Assembly (NCBI GenBank): GCA_035631615.1
Contig: DASQIK010000058.1
Coordinates: 1-40,139, forward strand
DNA: 40,139 nucleotides
From: UBA5189 sp035631615
Lineage (GTDB): Bacteria; Chloroflexota; Limnocylindria; Limnocylindrales; CSP1-4
Direction of reading: 5' to 3'
Each line of letters starts with the position of its first letter. Positions within the stretch are counted from its first letter, which is position 1. Shown piece by piece: positions 1 through 9,021 of the stretch. Below the pieces are notes generated by a model. The model had not been told where the DNA came from. It saw only the letters and a program-made list of their open reading frames with translations, and searched no databases. A program made the translations under genes and the position numbers.

Positions 1-65
1 CGGCTGGCCAGGGCTGGCCGATCACTCGCGCGCGCCCGCCGGAAGGTTCGAGATTCGGTCGGCCG

Positions 66-71
66 ATTGTA
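66..71 (-). promoter_or_regulatory. -10-like TACAAT facing the left edge
   Basis: A TACAAT box reads leftward just after the stop of the M24 peptidase gene. No ATG, GTG or TTG lies 5-9 nt downstream, unlike the leaderless promoters elsewhere in the window. It may drive a gene with a leader, or an RNA gene, beyond the window. The rest of 1-85 shows only a direct repeat of GGCTGGCC at the extreme left. Confidence 0.35.
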
Positions 72-85
72 GCGGAGCCCCGTGC

Positions 86-1339
86 CTAGACTCCGACGAC
101 GACCTCGTCGCGCGGGAAGTTGGTGATCCGGGCGACGCGTCCGGCGTCGACGTCCAGGATCACGAGATCCTCGATCCGGACGCCCGTCTCGCCCTCGATG
201 TAGATGCCCGGCTCGACCGAGAACACGGTCCGGCGCGGGAGCGGCTCGTCAGGACTCCGCTTGCCGAGACCGGGCAGCTCGTGCGTGGCCAGCCCGATTC
301 CGTGCCCGAGCCCGTGGCCGTAGGTCGGGAAGCGCCCATCGGCGTCGATGACGTCGCGGGCCATCTGGTCGTAGGTGCGGCCCGACGGCAGCGCGACCCC
401 TCGCTGTGCCGACGAGACCGCCTCCCACAGGCTCTCGAACACGACGTCCTGCGAGGCGGCCACCGTCCGGTAGACGGCGAGGTCGCGCTCGGTCGGCTCG
501 CCGACGAACAGCGTGCGGGTCATGTCGCTCCGGTAGCCCTCGACCTGGGCGCCGAAGTCGAACAGCAGGACCTTGCCCGTCTCGACCTTGCGCAAGCCAG
601 GCGCACCGTGCGGCAGCGCCGCCTCGGCGCCCGCGAGGCACGCGACGTCGAACGCGAGGCGGTCGGCGCCGCCGGTGCGGATTCGCCACTCGAGATCGAG
701 CGCGAGCTCCTTCTCCGTGACGCCCGGGCGGATCGACGGCAGGAGCGACGCCAGTGCCCGGTCGGCGACGGCGCACGCGGCGGCGACACGCTCCAGCTCC
801 GACGGCTCCTTCAGCTGGCGATCGGTCTCGACCCAACCCTCGATGGCGAGAAGCTCCACCCCGGGCGCCGCGGCGATCAGCCGCTCCCAGGTGAGATGCG
901 GGATGGTCATCGCCTCGATCGCGACGCGCTTGACGCCGGTGGCGGCCATGAGATCCGCCCAGACGTCGACGAGCTGGCGCTCGATCTCGTACAGCGTCGA
1001 GTCCGGCGCGTCGCGCTTGACCGCGATCGTGTACCGGCTGTCGGCGAGGACCCACAGGTCGTCGAGGCCGACGAGGAACTTGCCCGAGTCGCCCGAGCCC
1101 GTGACCTCGCTCTCGTCGAACGGCAGCCCGGTCAGGTAGCGCATGTGCTCCCAGCGCACGCCGAAGTAGCCGTCGACGCCCTCCCGGGTCATGCGCTCCC
1201 GAAGCCTGCGCAGTCGCTCCGGCCGCGCCGCCCGATCCGCGTCGGCCCAGCGCGCCCGATCCGACGCGGTGGGCGGCGCCGGGAAGTCGGCGGGATGCGG
1301 CCAGCTCGCGGGCATCAGGCGGCGGAGCGGCTCGGTCAT
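86..1339 (-). CDS. M24 family aminopeptidase (Xaa-Pro aminopeptidase/dipeptidase-like)
   Basis: This is a 417-residue cytosolic metallopeptidase of the pita-bread fold, expected to remove N-terminal residues next to proline or split Xaa-Pro dipeptides. The N-terminal creatinase-like domain covers about the first 190 residues. The five metal ligands are visible: two Asp in LLFDFGAQVEGYRSDMTRT, His in GHGLGHGIGLATHE, and Glu in FSVEPGIY and GVRIEDL. I chose the ATG at 1339 because the protein then begins MTEPLRRLMPASW and lies 10 nt after the mltG stop, while the frame upstream is shadow sequence within mltG. It is the last gene of the alaS operon. Whether it is PepP or PepQ cannot be decided from sequence alone. 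Confidence 0.9.
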   Translation of the reverse strand: MTEPLRRLMPASWPHPADFPAPPTASDRARWADADRAARPERLRRLRERMTREGVDGYFGVRWEHMRYLTGLPFDESEVTGSGDSGKFLVGLDDLWVLADSRYTIAVKRDAPDSTLYEIERQLVDVWADLMAATGVKRVAIEAMTIPHLTWERLIAAAPGVELLAIEGWVETDRQLKEPSELERVAAACAVADRALASLLPSIRPGVTEKELALDLEWRIRTGGADRLAFDVACLAGAEAALPHGAPGLRKVETGKVLLFDFGAQVEGYRSDMTRTLFVGEPTERDLAVYRTVAASQDVVFESLWEAVSSAQRGVALPSGRTYDQMARDVIDADGRFPTYGHGLGHGIGLATHELPGLGKRSPDEPLPRRTVFSVEPGIYIEGETGVRIEDLVILDVDAGRVARITNFPRDEVVVGV

Positions 1340-1349
1340 CGCGGCGGCC

Positions 1350-2729
1350 TCACGGGTAATACTTGTGGATGTTCGCGGTCTGCTCCGCGAGGGTCTTCGC
1401 AAAGATGTTCTTGCCCGTGTTCGGCAGCGCGAGGAAGTACAGGTAGCCGGCCGTCTGGTCGGGGTTCAGCGCGGCGTCGATGTCGATGGTCGTGGGCGTC
1501 GAGATCGGCCCGGGGATGAGGCCGGTGACCTGGTATGTCTGCCATGGCTGCATCGCCTTCGAGACCTGCAGGTCGGCGATCTTCGTCTTGATCGCCTCCC
1601 AGAAGAAGAACGTCTTCCATTCCTCGATCGGGATCGTCGCGAGGAGGTCGGTGTCCCGCGCATAGATCACGGTCGGCTCCGAGCCGAGCAGTGGCACGAA
1701 GCCGTGCAGGCGGTCCAGGCGGTTCTGGTAGACGCCCGCGACGAGCGCCTTCTCATCCGGCTGGGCCGTCTCGTGCTGGACGATCGAAGCCAGGCTCAGG
1801 ATCTGGTAGAAGTTCAGGCCCCTGGCCTTGGGCACCGTCATCCGCTGCTGTCCGACCGCCGCGTAGAACTTGTCGAGCTGCATCCGGATCAGGGCCTCGG
1901 CGTCGGTGACCGTGTACGGGCCCCCGTTCGCCGACGTGACCAGCTCGTACGTCGCCGGGTACAGGAAGCCCTCGAGGCTGGCGCCGGCCGGCAGGCCGGC
2001 CTCGGTCAGCCACGGGTAGTCCGCCAGGATCTTCTGGGTGGGGTGCTTCGCGAGCTGGTAGTACGCCGCCGGGTCGACGCCGGACGTGATGGTCTCGAGC
2101 AGCGCGGTCTGCTGCTCGAGGCGGAGGCCCTCGCGGAACGTGACCTTGACCGTCGTCACCTGCACCCTGTCGCGGACCAGGGCCGCCACGACCTCCGCCG
2201 GCGTCATGTTGTGCCTGAGCACGAAATCGCCGGCGGTCAGCTGGGTGTTCAAGTTCGCTTCGAGCGCCACGAAGAGAAAGGCGTGCTCGCTGGTGATGAA
2301 GCCACCCTGGAGAAGGCGCGGAGCCAGCTGCGAGATCGTCTCACGCGGATTCACCGTGAACACGGCCTCGGTCGGGTCGGTTCCGGCCGGCGCAGTGATG
2401 GCGCTGCCAAGGTCCTCGCGCACGAAATCTCCGATGAACGGGAACCTCGTGATCGAGCTCGGGTTGTCCCATGCCCAGCCGACGATGCCCGCCCGGACAA
2501 GCGGGCGGAGGGCCGTGAGGAGGACCACGAGGACGAGCACCGCCAGGCCGCCCGCGAACAGCAGGAACCGGACGAAGCCGGGCAGCCGGAGGCCGCGCTT
2601 CCCGTCGGGGCCACCGTTCCCGTTGGGCCCGCGGCCGCGAGCGTCGCCGAGTGGATTGCCCCGGCCATCGGAAGCCCGCCACGACGGCATCTCCGGCTCC
2701 CGTGGCGCGCGGCCGTTGCGGACGGTCAC
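1350..2729 (-). CDS. mltG: Endolytic murein transglycosylase MltG (YceG family)
   Basis: This 459-residue inner-membrane enzyme should cut nascent glycan strands and so set glycan length. A Gly/Arg-rich cytoplasmic tail (about 1-50) precedes one membrane segment (about 51-73) and a periplasmic YceG domain. Family landmarks include LEGFLYPATYEL, LASIVQHETA, GVYQNRL, SEPTVIYA and GLIPGPISTP. The Glu of QHETA lines up with the catalytic Glu of the family EKE motif, and the first Glu of that motif is Gln here. The start is a GTG whose GTGA overlaps the ruvX stop, implying coupled translation. Position after ruvX matches the widespread alaS-ruvX-mltG order. Confidence 0.93.
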   Translation of the reverse strand: MTVRNGRAPREPEMPSWRASDGRGNPLGDARGRGPNGNGGPDGKRGLRLPGFVRFLLFAGGLAVLVLVVLLTALRPLVRAGIVGWAWDNPSSITRFPFIGDFVREDLGSAITAPAGTDPTEAVFTVNPRETISQLAPRLLQGGFITSEHAFLFVALEANLNTQLTAGDFVLRHNMTPAEVVAALVRDRVQVTTVKVTFREGLRLEQQTALLETITSGVDPAAYYQLAKHPTQKILADYPWLTEAGLPAGASLEGFLYPATYELVTSANGGPYTVTDAEALIRMQLDKFYAAVGQQRMTVPKARGLNFYQILSLASIVQHETAQPDEKALVAGVYQNRLDRLHGFVPLLGSEPTVIYARDTDLLATIPIEEWKTFFFWEAIKTKIADLQVSKAMQPWQTYQVTGLIPGPISTPTTIDIDAALNPDQTAGYLYFLALPNTGKNIFAKTLAEQTANIHKYYP

Positions 2730-3238
2730 CCGGCCACGGGTCCCGCGCCACGCCGGGCGTCGAGCTCGTCCTGGAGGATGATCGCCGCTGCCTCTCGATC
2801 CACGCGCTCACGATAGCGGTCGCGCTGCGTCGGCGAAGGGGCGCCGCCGGACCGCCCCCGTGGCATCGGGCCGAGCCGGGACTCGGCGAGGTGGCTCGAC
2901 AGCCGCTCGTCGCGCATCGTCACCGGCAGCCCGAGACGCTCCCCGATGGCCGTCGCCCAGGCGGCGGCGGCCCTGGCCATGGGGCCCTCGTTGCCGTTCG
3001 CCTCGAGCGGCAGCCCGACCACCAGCTCGACGACCCGCTGCTCGGTGACGACGCGGGCAAGCACCACCGCGTCATCGGCGGGTGCCAGGGAGCGCGCGCG
3101 GTTGACCGTCGCCAGCGGGCGCGCGGCAAATGCGTCGCGCTCCGCCACCGCGAGCCCGATCCGCCGCTCGCCCAGGTCGATCCCGAGGAGCGTGCCGCGG
3201 ACGCCGCCGGGCAGGCCCGAGGCGTGGTTCGAGGTCAT
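2726..3238 (-). CDS. ruvX: RuvX/YqgF Holliday-junction resolvase-like nuclease
   Basis: A 170-residue RNase H-fold protein. Family members are described as putative Holliday junction resolvases and also act in pre-16S rRNA 5'-end processing. The first acidic site is in GIDLGERRIGLAVAE, the second lies after VVGLPLEANGNEG, RDERLSS is present, and the last Asp/Glu cluster is DREAAAIILQDELD. Its ATG overlaps the stop of the baseplate-J-like gene by ATGA, and its own stop overlaps the mltG GTG. The N-terminal 16 residues before the first strand are slightly longer than usual. Catalytic residues look intact. Confidence 0.92.
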   Translation of the reverse strand: MTSNHASGLPGGVRGTLLGIDLGERRIGLAVAERDAFAARPLATVNRARSLAPADDAVVLARVVTEQRVVELVVGLPLEANGNEGPMARAAAAWATAIGERLGLPVTMRDERLSSHLAESRLGPMPRGRSGGAPSPTQRDRYRERVDREAAAIILQDELDARRGAGPVAG

Positions 3239-4953
3239 GGACCCGGCGTCGGCGAGGCCTGCGGCTCGCCGATGGCGAATGTGATCCGATCCGTGTGGGT
3301 CGGGATCGTCGACACCCAGTCGGGCCAGACGCTGATCTCGACGTCGCCGTAGTCGGCGAGGCGCGCACGGGCATCGCCGAGGAGGAGCCCCTTGATCTGG
3401 CCGATCAGCGCCGCCTGGTCGAAGCCATGGACCTCGGTCCCGTGGACCGACACTGGGTAGCTGATGACCTCGCCGGCGACGCTGGGAACGCCGACCTCGG
3501 AGGCGATGCTGCCCGCGAGGACCGCCCAGCCCGATGTCACCTTCGTCCGCAGGCGCGCCTCAGCCACCGCGCCAAGGGGCGTCGGATCCACCGCGATGAC
3601 CGTTGCCTGGGCAGTGGCGTTGAGGTCGAACGTCGGTGCCTCGGTGTCGACGAACGTTGCGGGGTCCGTGGCATAGGTCGTGGCGCCGACCGCGCGCGTC
3701 TCGGGGAACAGTGTCAGCCCCACGGGGACGCCGGTTCGCGCGCTGACCTGCCGATCGAGGTCGGCATTGAGCGCCGCGTCGATCGCGGCCTTCGCGGCGT
3801 CGACGTCCTGGCTGCTGATGACCGTCGTCGGGGTGCTCGCGCCGCCGGTCGTCGCCTGCTCGTTGGTGACCTGGAGCAGGCGCCGATTCTGGCCTTTCGG
3901 GACGACGGTGATCGTGTTGTTGCCGACGTTCCCGTTGGGGCCGGCCGTCACGGCCTGCACGCCGACGCTCGCGGTCGAGGGCACGATCGTGAACGGGAAC
4001 TGGATCGTGGCGTTGGGCAGCGTCACCGCCGCCTGGGTCGCGAACTCGATCCCGTCGGGCGTCTTCACGATGGCGCCGGCGTCGATCCGGTTCGCGCCGC
4101 CAGTGTCGAAGTTCGAGAACGTCACGGTCCCCGTCGCCTTCGTCTCGACGAGCTTCATGCCCGTTGCGGTGAACGTCTGGGCGGCCTGGAGCTGGAACGT
4201 GATCCGCTGCGCGGGGATCGCCAGGCCCGCTGGGTCGGGGGCGGTCACGTCGGCGCGCGCCTCGATCGTGAGCGCGAGGGGGCCGAGCTGCTCCGCGCGC
4301 GGGTGGAGCGTGATCGTCGCGGCCGGCAGCAGGTCGGCCGCGACCAGGCTGCCCACGATCACGAGGGCGATCAGCGCGACCCCGATTCCGATCGCGACGC
4401 CGGTTCGCACCGGGGGCCGCGGCGGCCCGACGATGGGCACCTTCGGCGAGCTGCGGCGCGGCAAGGTGACGAGGCTGGTCCCATCGGCATCCTCGGCGGC
4501 GTCGGAGGCACGGCGCTTGCGGATCGAGCCCGATGCCCTGGACGCGAGCGAGGACGCGAACCCGGGGGTCGTGGCCGCCGCGGCCGCTGCTGCGGCTGCA
4601 GCTCCGGCCGCTGCGTCGACCGGGACACTCCGTCCCTCGAACGCGGCGACGGACGGATGGACGACCAGCCCTGCGGCGACGGCAAGGGCGCGGGCCGACG
4701 CGTCGGCGCAGATGATCTCGATCCGCTTGCCGCGTTCCGCCGCCTCGCGGGCGAGGAGCCGGAAGTTGATCCGCGAGGTCGCGAGGCGCGAGCCGTACGG
4801 CAGCACCAGCGCGAGTCGATCCGCCTCTGCCGACCGGATGCGCGCGGCCGCGGACGTGATCTCGTCGTCGACGTCGAGGTAGATGAGCGGCGTGGGCGCC
4901 GGCGTGGGCGCCGGCTGGGGCGACGGTGCGGGCGCGTCGGTCTCGTCGGCCAT
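3235..4953 (-). CDS. One-pass membrane protein with baseplate-J-like outer domain
   Basis: This 572-residue protein has four visible parts. Residues 1-22 are Pro/Ala-rich. Residues 23-107 form a small alpha/beta cytosolic domain (LIYLDVDDEITSAAARIR, LALVLPYGSRLATS). An Ala-rich linker with a run of Ala near 114-127 leads through basic stretches to one membrane helix at about 184-207. The rest, about 365 residues, is a beta-rich extracytoplasmic region. Residues near 272-360 (TGTVTFSN, GAIVKTPDGIEFAT, GPNGNVGNNTI) resemble Baseplate_J-like domains. Similar proteins are annotated baseplate J/gp47-like in Chloroflexota and CPR genomes. No phage genes surround it. It overlaps the FtsA-like gene by TGATG and ruvX by ATGA. 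Its function is unknown, and I infer that it is the membrane partner of the upstream actin-like ATPase. Confidence 0.8.
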   Translation of the reverse strand: MADETDAPAPSPQPAPTPAPTPLIYLDVDDEITSAAARIRSAEADRLALVLPYGSRLATSRINFRLLAREAAERGKRIEIICADASARALAVAAGLVVHPSVAAFEGRSVPVDAAAGAAAAAAAAAATTPGFASSLASRASGSIRKRRASDAAEDADGTSLVTLPRRSSPKVPIVGPPRPPVRTGVAIGIGVALIALVIVGSLVAADLLPAATITLHPRAEQLGPLALTIEARADVTAPDPAGLAIPAQRITFQLQAAQTFTATGMKLVETKATGTVTFSNFDTGGANRIDAGAIVKTPDGIEFATQAAVTLPNATIQFPFTIVPSTASVGVQAVTAGPNGNVGNNTITVVPKGQNRRLLQVTNEQATTGGASTPTTVISSQDVDAAKAAIDAALNADLDRQVSARTGVPVGLTLFPETRAVGATTYATDPATFVDTEAPTFDLNATAQATVIAVDPTPLGAVAEARLRTKVTSGWAVLAGSIASEVGVPSVAGEVISYPVSVHGTEVHGFDQAALIGQIKGLLLGDARARLADYGDVEISVWPDWVSTIPTHTDRITFAIGEPQASPTPGP

Positions 4954-6215
4954 CAGAGCTTCATCGACCGGATGACGCGCCGGAGCGAGGCGTCAAGCGG
5001 GTTCTGCGACGAGCCGAGCTCGATCGCCTGGAACGCGAGGCCCATCGGCGTGACGTCCTGCTGGTCCTCGAGCAGCTGCGTGTCGTCGCGCACGGTCTCG
5101 ATCTGATCGGGCGCGAGAATCGTCACTTCCGGCGGGCGCGCGAACGGCAGCTGCCGGGCGAACGCCTCGTCGGCGAGGGCCGCGCGGATCTCGGGCAGGC
5201 GCGAGCCGCCGCCGCACAGGTAGATCCTGCCCGGCAGCAGGTCGCCGGCGGCGAGCTCATCCATCACCAGCTCCACTCCGGCCGCCCAGACGGCGACGTC
5301 ATCGGACACGATGTCGCGCACCTCCGCGGCGCGATCGCCCGAGATGCCGCGGGCGTAGTCGACCTTCAGCGCCTCGGCGCGCGGGAACGGCAGCTCGAGC
5401 CGATCCGCGATCGACTTCGTGAACGCCCGCCCACCGAGCGCGAACATCCGCGTTCCCTCGATGCCGCCCTGGCGCACCAGCGCGACGTCGGTCGTGCCAC
5501 CGCCGACGTCGACGAACAACGCGCCGCCCTGGCGCACCTGCTCGCTGTCGAGGACGCGCGCGACCGCGTACGGCTCGGCGACGACGGCGATCAGCTCCAT
5601 CTGGAGCTTCGCGGCCACGGTCTGGAGCGCGCCGAGGTGGACCAGCGGCGCGAACGCGTCGAAGATCGCGATGCGGACGTTGCGGCCCTGGAACCCGATC
5701 GGGTTCGTCACTGCGTAGCCGTCGATCCAGGCGCCGACGACCGCCGCGTGGACGAGGCGCACATCGACGCTCTGGAGCCCCGTCTCCCAGGTCACGGAGC
5801 GCTCCGCCTCGCGCATCGCCTGGCGCTGGACGCCTTCGATGAGCCTGCCCAGCTCCGCCTCCGTGATCGGGATGTCGGCACGGACGCGCTGCTGGTCGTG
5901 GACGGTCGTGAAGCCCTTCACCAGCTCGCCGGCGATGCCGATCACCACCTGCTCTGGCCGGAATCCCGCCATCTCCTCCGCTTCCTGGAGGGCCACCGCG
6001 CAGTTGTCGACGACGGCGGAGATGTCGGCCACCGTGCCCGATTGCATGTGGGCGAGGCCCTGCCGCTTGCGCCCGACGCCCTTGACGAGGCCCTTGCCGC
6101 CCTCGATCTGGAACACGAGCGCCTTGGCGAACTCCGTCCCCACGTCGAGCGCGGTGCACGCCGTGAGTGCGTCGGGGCCCGTGTCACGGGTCCACAGGCG
6201 GCGGATGGCCGTCAT
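4953..6215 (-). CDS. FtsA/PilM-like actin-fold ATPase
   Basis: A 420-residue cytoplasmic actin-family protein. Phosphate-1 is at 22-38 (ALDVGTEFAKALVFQIEGG), an SHS2-like insert lies roughly at 89-175 (VVIGIAGELVKGF, VRLVHAAVVGAW), phosphate-2 is LFVDVGGGTTDVALV at about 233-247, and the adenosine motif is IYLCGGGSRLPEI near 331-343. The SHS2-type insert argues for FtsA or PilM rather than MreB or DnaK. There is no ftsZ, ftsQ or pilN beside it and no obvious C-terminal membrane amphipathic helix. The ATG overlaps the alaS stop by ATGA. The next gene encodes a one-pass membrane protein, so an ATPase-membrane partner unit like PilM-PilN is plausible. That pairing is inference. Confidence 0.82.
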   Translation of the reverse strand: MTAIRRLWTRDTGPDALTACTALDVGTEFAKALVFQIEGGKGLVKGVGRKRQGLAHMQSGTVADISAVVDNCAVALQEAEEMAGFRPEQVVIGIAGELVKGFTTVHDQQRVRADIPITEAELGRLIEGVQRQAMREAERSVTWETGLQSVDVRLVHAAVVGAWIDGYAVTNPIGFQGRNVRIAIFDAFAPLVHLGALQTVAAKLQMELIAVVAEPYAVARVLDSEQVRQGGALFVDVGGGTTDVALVRQGGIEGTRMFALGGRAFTKSIADRLELPFPRAEALKVDYARGISGDRAAEVRDIVSDDVAVWAAGVELVMDELAAGDLLPGRIYLCGGGSRLPEIRAALADEAFARQLPFARPPEVTILAPDQIETVRDDTQLLEDQQDVTPMGLAFQAIELGSSQNPLDASLRRVIRSMKL

Positions 6216-9007
6216 AGGACCTGCGGGCGCTGCATCACCGCGGTGCGGATCGCCGCCAGCGCGTCACCGACGCCCTCGCGCTTCGTGCCGCGGCCCTGGG
6301 CCATCTCGGGGCGCCCGCCGCCCTTGCCGTCGATGGGACCGACGGCGAGCCTGACGAGATCCCCCGCCGAGATGCCGTTCGTGACCGCTGTCTCGTCCGC
6401 GGTGACGAAGACCTGCGGCTCGTCGGCGTCGAGGGCGAGCGCAATCACGTTCGCGTTGACCGCGGACCGGAGGTCCCTGGCGTAGCCCTTCATCGCGTCC
6501 GTTGACTCGAACGGGGCCGCGAGCGTGACGAGCGTGATGCCGTCAAAGCTCTCGACCGTTTCGCGCAGGTCCCCGGGCTTCGGCAGGCCGCTCGCTCCTC
6601 CGCCCTCGCGGAGCTTCCGCTTCGCCTCCCGCAGCTCGCCCTGGAGCGCGGCGATGCGATCCGCGACCGCGTCGACCGAGATCGCGCCGACGGTCGCCGC
6701 GGCGCGCTCGAGCTGATCGACCCGCGCCCGCAGGTGGGCATCGGCGCCGGCGCCCGTCAGCCCCTCGATCCGCCGCACGCCCGAGCCGATGCTCCGCTCG
6801 GTCGTGATCACGAAGCCGCCGATCTGGCCCGATGCGCGGCAGTGCGTGCCGCCGCACAGCTCGAAGCTGTAACCCTCGACCCGGACGGTGCGCACGGTCT
6901 CGCCGTACTTCTCGTCGAAGAACGCGTCGGCCCCGCGGTCGATCGCGCTGGCCATCGGCAGGAACTCCACCGTCACCGGCCGGTCCTCGCGAACGACGCG
7001 CCGGACCTCGTCCTCGATCGACCGCTTCTCGTCGGGGGTGAGCGCCCGATCGAACGGGAAGTCGAAGCGGAACCCGTCCGGGGTCACGAGCGAGCCGGCC
7101 TGCTTCGCCCGGTCGCCGACCACGTTCCGGAGCGCGCGGTGGAGCAGGTGCGTGCCCGTGTGGTTGCGCATCGTGTGCGCACGACGTCCCGCGTCCACCG
7201 TGGCCGTGACCGTCTCGCCCACGGCCAGCCGGCCACGAAGCGTGCCCCGGTGCACGATCAGTCCGGCTGCCTGCGTGCCTGCCACCCGCTGCGTGTCGGC
7301 GACCTCGAACGCGACGTTCCCGCCGAGCTCGATCGCCCCCCGATCACCGACCTGGCCACCGCCCTCAGGGTAGAACGCCGTTCGATCGAGCACGATCTCC
7401 GCCGCGGCGCCCGCCTCGGTCCGGAGCTCCTCGTCCCCCCTGGCCTCGAGGTCCTGGTATTCGATCCCATCGCGAACGATCGCGACGACCTTGCCGGTGG
7501 CGGTCGTCCGTTCGTAGCCGACGAACTCGGTGTCGCCGGCGCGTGCACGGATCTGCTCGTACAGCGCGCCCTGCTCGGCGACCCGGGCGAGATCGGCCTT
7601 CTTGCCGGAGCGGCTCCGGTCGCGCTGCTCGGCGAGCGCGGCGTCGAAACCTGCCCGGTCGACGGCGACGCCGTACTCGGCCGCCAGCTCGACCGTCAGG
7701 TCGATCGGGAAGCCGTACGTGTCGTGGAGCCGGAACGCGACCGAGCCCGGCAGGACCGGCGAGCCGGCGGGGAGGTCGTCGGCCTTCCGGCCGACCTTGC
7801 GATCGTTCGAGGTCAGTGGGATGAGCGCCTCCTCGAGCAGGTCCGTGCCGGCCTCGAGCGTGCGGGTGAACTGGGCCTCCTCGCGGGTGATGGCGCCCAG
7901 GATCGAGGCCTCGTTCTCGCGCAGGTGCGGGTACGCCTCGGCCATGGTGGCGATGACGACCTTGGCCGACTCGGCGAGGAACGGCTCCCGGCGCCCGAGC
8001 AGCCGGGCATGGCGGACGGCGCGCCGGACGATCCGGCGGCAGACGTAGCCACGACCTTCGTTCGAGGGCAGCACGCCGTCAGCGATCAGGAACGTGACGG
8101 CGCGCGTGTGGTCGGCGATGACCTGGTAGCTGAAGCGCTGGTCCTCGAACGCGTCCGGGTCGTGCCCGAACAGCTCGCGCAGGCGCTCGTGGATCGCCGT
8201 GAACAGGTCGGTGTCGTAGTTCGAGCCGACCTGCTGCACGACGCTGGCGAGTCGCTCGAGGCCCATGCCGGTGTCGACGCTCGTGAACGGGAGCGGCGTC
8301 CGGCCCTCCGGCCGCTGGTCGAACTCCATGAACACGAGGTTCCAGATCTCGAGCCAGCGCGGGCACGTCTCGGAATGGTCCGGGACGCAGTGGGGGCCCT
8401 CGCTGAGGTGCGCGCCGCGGTCGAAGTGGATCTCGCTGCACGGGCCGCACGGGCCGGTGTCCGCCATCCGCCAGAAGTTGTGGTCGTCGCCGTTGTCGAC
8501 GTCGCCCCAGCGCGCCATCCGCTCCGGGGGCAGCCCGATCTCGTCGCGCCAGATGTCCCAGGCGACCTCGTCGTCCTTGTACGTCGTCGCGGCGAGGCGC
8601 TCGCCGGGGATGCCGAGGTCCTTCGTGAGGAAGTCCCACGCCCAGTGGATGGCATCGCGCTTGAAGTAGTCGCCGAAGCTCCAGTTGCCGAGCATCTCGA
8701 ACAGCGTGTGGTGCCGCGGCGTGCGGCCGACCTCCTCGAAGTCGTTGTGCTTGCCCGCGACGCGCAGGCAGCGCTGGAAGTCCACCGCGCGGACGTAGCC
8801 GCGCTTCTCGGCCCCGGTCAGGACGTCCTTGAACTGGACCATCCCGGAGTTCGTGAACAGCAGGGTCTGGTCACCGGCGGGCACCAGGCTCGCGCTCGGG
8901 ACGACCGCGTGCCCGCGCTCGGCGAAGAACTCGACGAAACGCGTCCGGATCTCGGCGGCGGACAGCCAAGCGATCCGTGGATCGTGCTCTGGAACGGGGC
9001 CGGGCAT
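6212..9007 (-). CDS. alaS: Alanyl-tRNA synthetase
   Basis: A 931-residue class II synthetase that charges tRNA-Ala and edits mischarged Ser and Gly. The N-terminal catalytic core begins WLSAAEIRTRFVEFF with SGMVQFKDV and DTGMGLERLASV. The editing domain carries the zinc ligands TGTHLLHRAL and ELCGGTHC, and the C-Ala domain ends with the Gly-rich GKGGGRPEMAQG. It is a little longer than the usual 875 residues, partly from a segment before the LHDTYGFPID motif. I chose the ATG at 9007 because a TACCAT box lies 7 nt upstream and the protein then starts just before the conserved core. It heads the operon down to the M24 peptidase. Confidence 0.96.
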   Translation of the reverse strand: MPGPVPEHDPRIAWLSAAEIRTRFVEFFAERGHAVVPSASLVPAGDQTLLFTNSGMVQFKDVLTGAEKRGYVRAVDFQRCLRVAGKHNDFEEVGRTPRHHTLFEMLGNWSFGDYFKRDAIHWAWDFLTKDLGIPGERLAATTYKDDEVAWDIWRDEIGLPPERMARWGDVDNGDDHNFWRMADTGPCGPCSEIHFDRGAHLSEGPHCVPDHSETCPRWLEIWNLVFMEFDQRPEGRTPLPFTSVDTGMGLERLASVVQQVGSNYDTDLFTAIHERLRELFGHDPDAFEDQRFSYQVIADHTRAVTFLIADGVLPSNEGRGYVCRRIVRRAVRHARLLGRREPFLAESAKVVIATMAEAYPHLRENEASILGAITREEAQFTRTLEAGTDLLEEALIPLTSNDRKVGRKADDLPAGSPVLPGSVAFRLHDTYGFPIDLTVELAAEYGVAVDRAGFDAALAEQRDRSRSGKKADLARVAEQGALYEQIRARAGDTEFVGYERTTATGKVVAIVRDGIEYQDLEARGDEELRTEAGAAAEIVLDRTAFYPEGGGQVGDRGAIELGGNVAFEVADTQRVAGTQAAGLIVHRGTLRGRLAVGETVTATVDAGRRAHTMRNHTGTHLLHRALRNVVGDRAKQAGSLVTPDGFRFDFPFDRALTPDEKRSIEDEVRRVVREDRPVTVEFLPMASAIDRGADAFFDEKYGETVRTVRVEGYSFELCGGTHCRASGQIGGFVITTERSIGSGVRRIEGLTGAGADAHLRARVDQLERAAATVGAISVDAVADRIAALQGELREAKRKLREGGGASGLPKPGDLRETVESFDGITLVTLAAPFESTDAMKGYARDLRSAVNANVIALALDADEPQVFVTADETAVTNGISAGDLVRLAVGPIDGKGGGRPEMAQGRGTKREGVGDALAAIRTAVMQRPQVL

Positions 9008-9014
9008 CGCCGGA

Positions 9015-9020
9015 ATGGTA
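9015..9020 (-). promoter_or_regulatory. -10 box of alaS (TACCAT), leaderless type
   Basis: TACCAT ends 7 nt before the alaS ATG, which puts the likely transcription start at or next to the start codon. It fixes 9007 as the start. No good -35 is visible, since the upstream space is filled by a hairpin. Confidence 0.6.
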
Positions 9021-9021
9021 G

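Noticed and set aside
1191..2816. Plus-strand open frame of 541 codons opposite mltG
   Set aside because: Antisense to mltG and ruvX, which have conserved motifs and coupled starts.
4550..4625. Possible GCN triplet repeat
   Set aside because: It encodes the Ala-rich linker of the baseplate-J-like protein with mixed Ala codons, so it is coding low complexity.
3235..4953. Prophage baseplate gene
   Set aside because: The protein has a membrane helix and a cytosolic domain, and sits in an alaS-ruvX-mltG operon with no tail or capsid genes.
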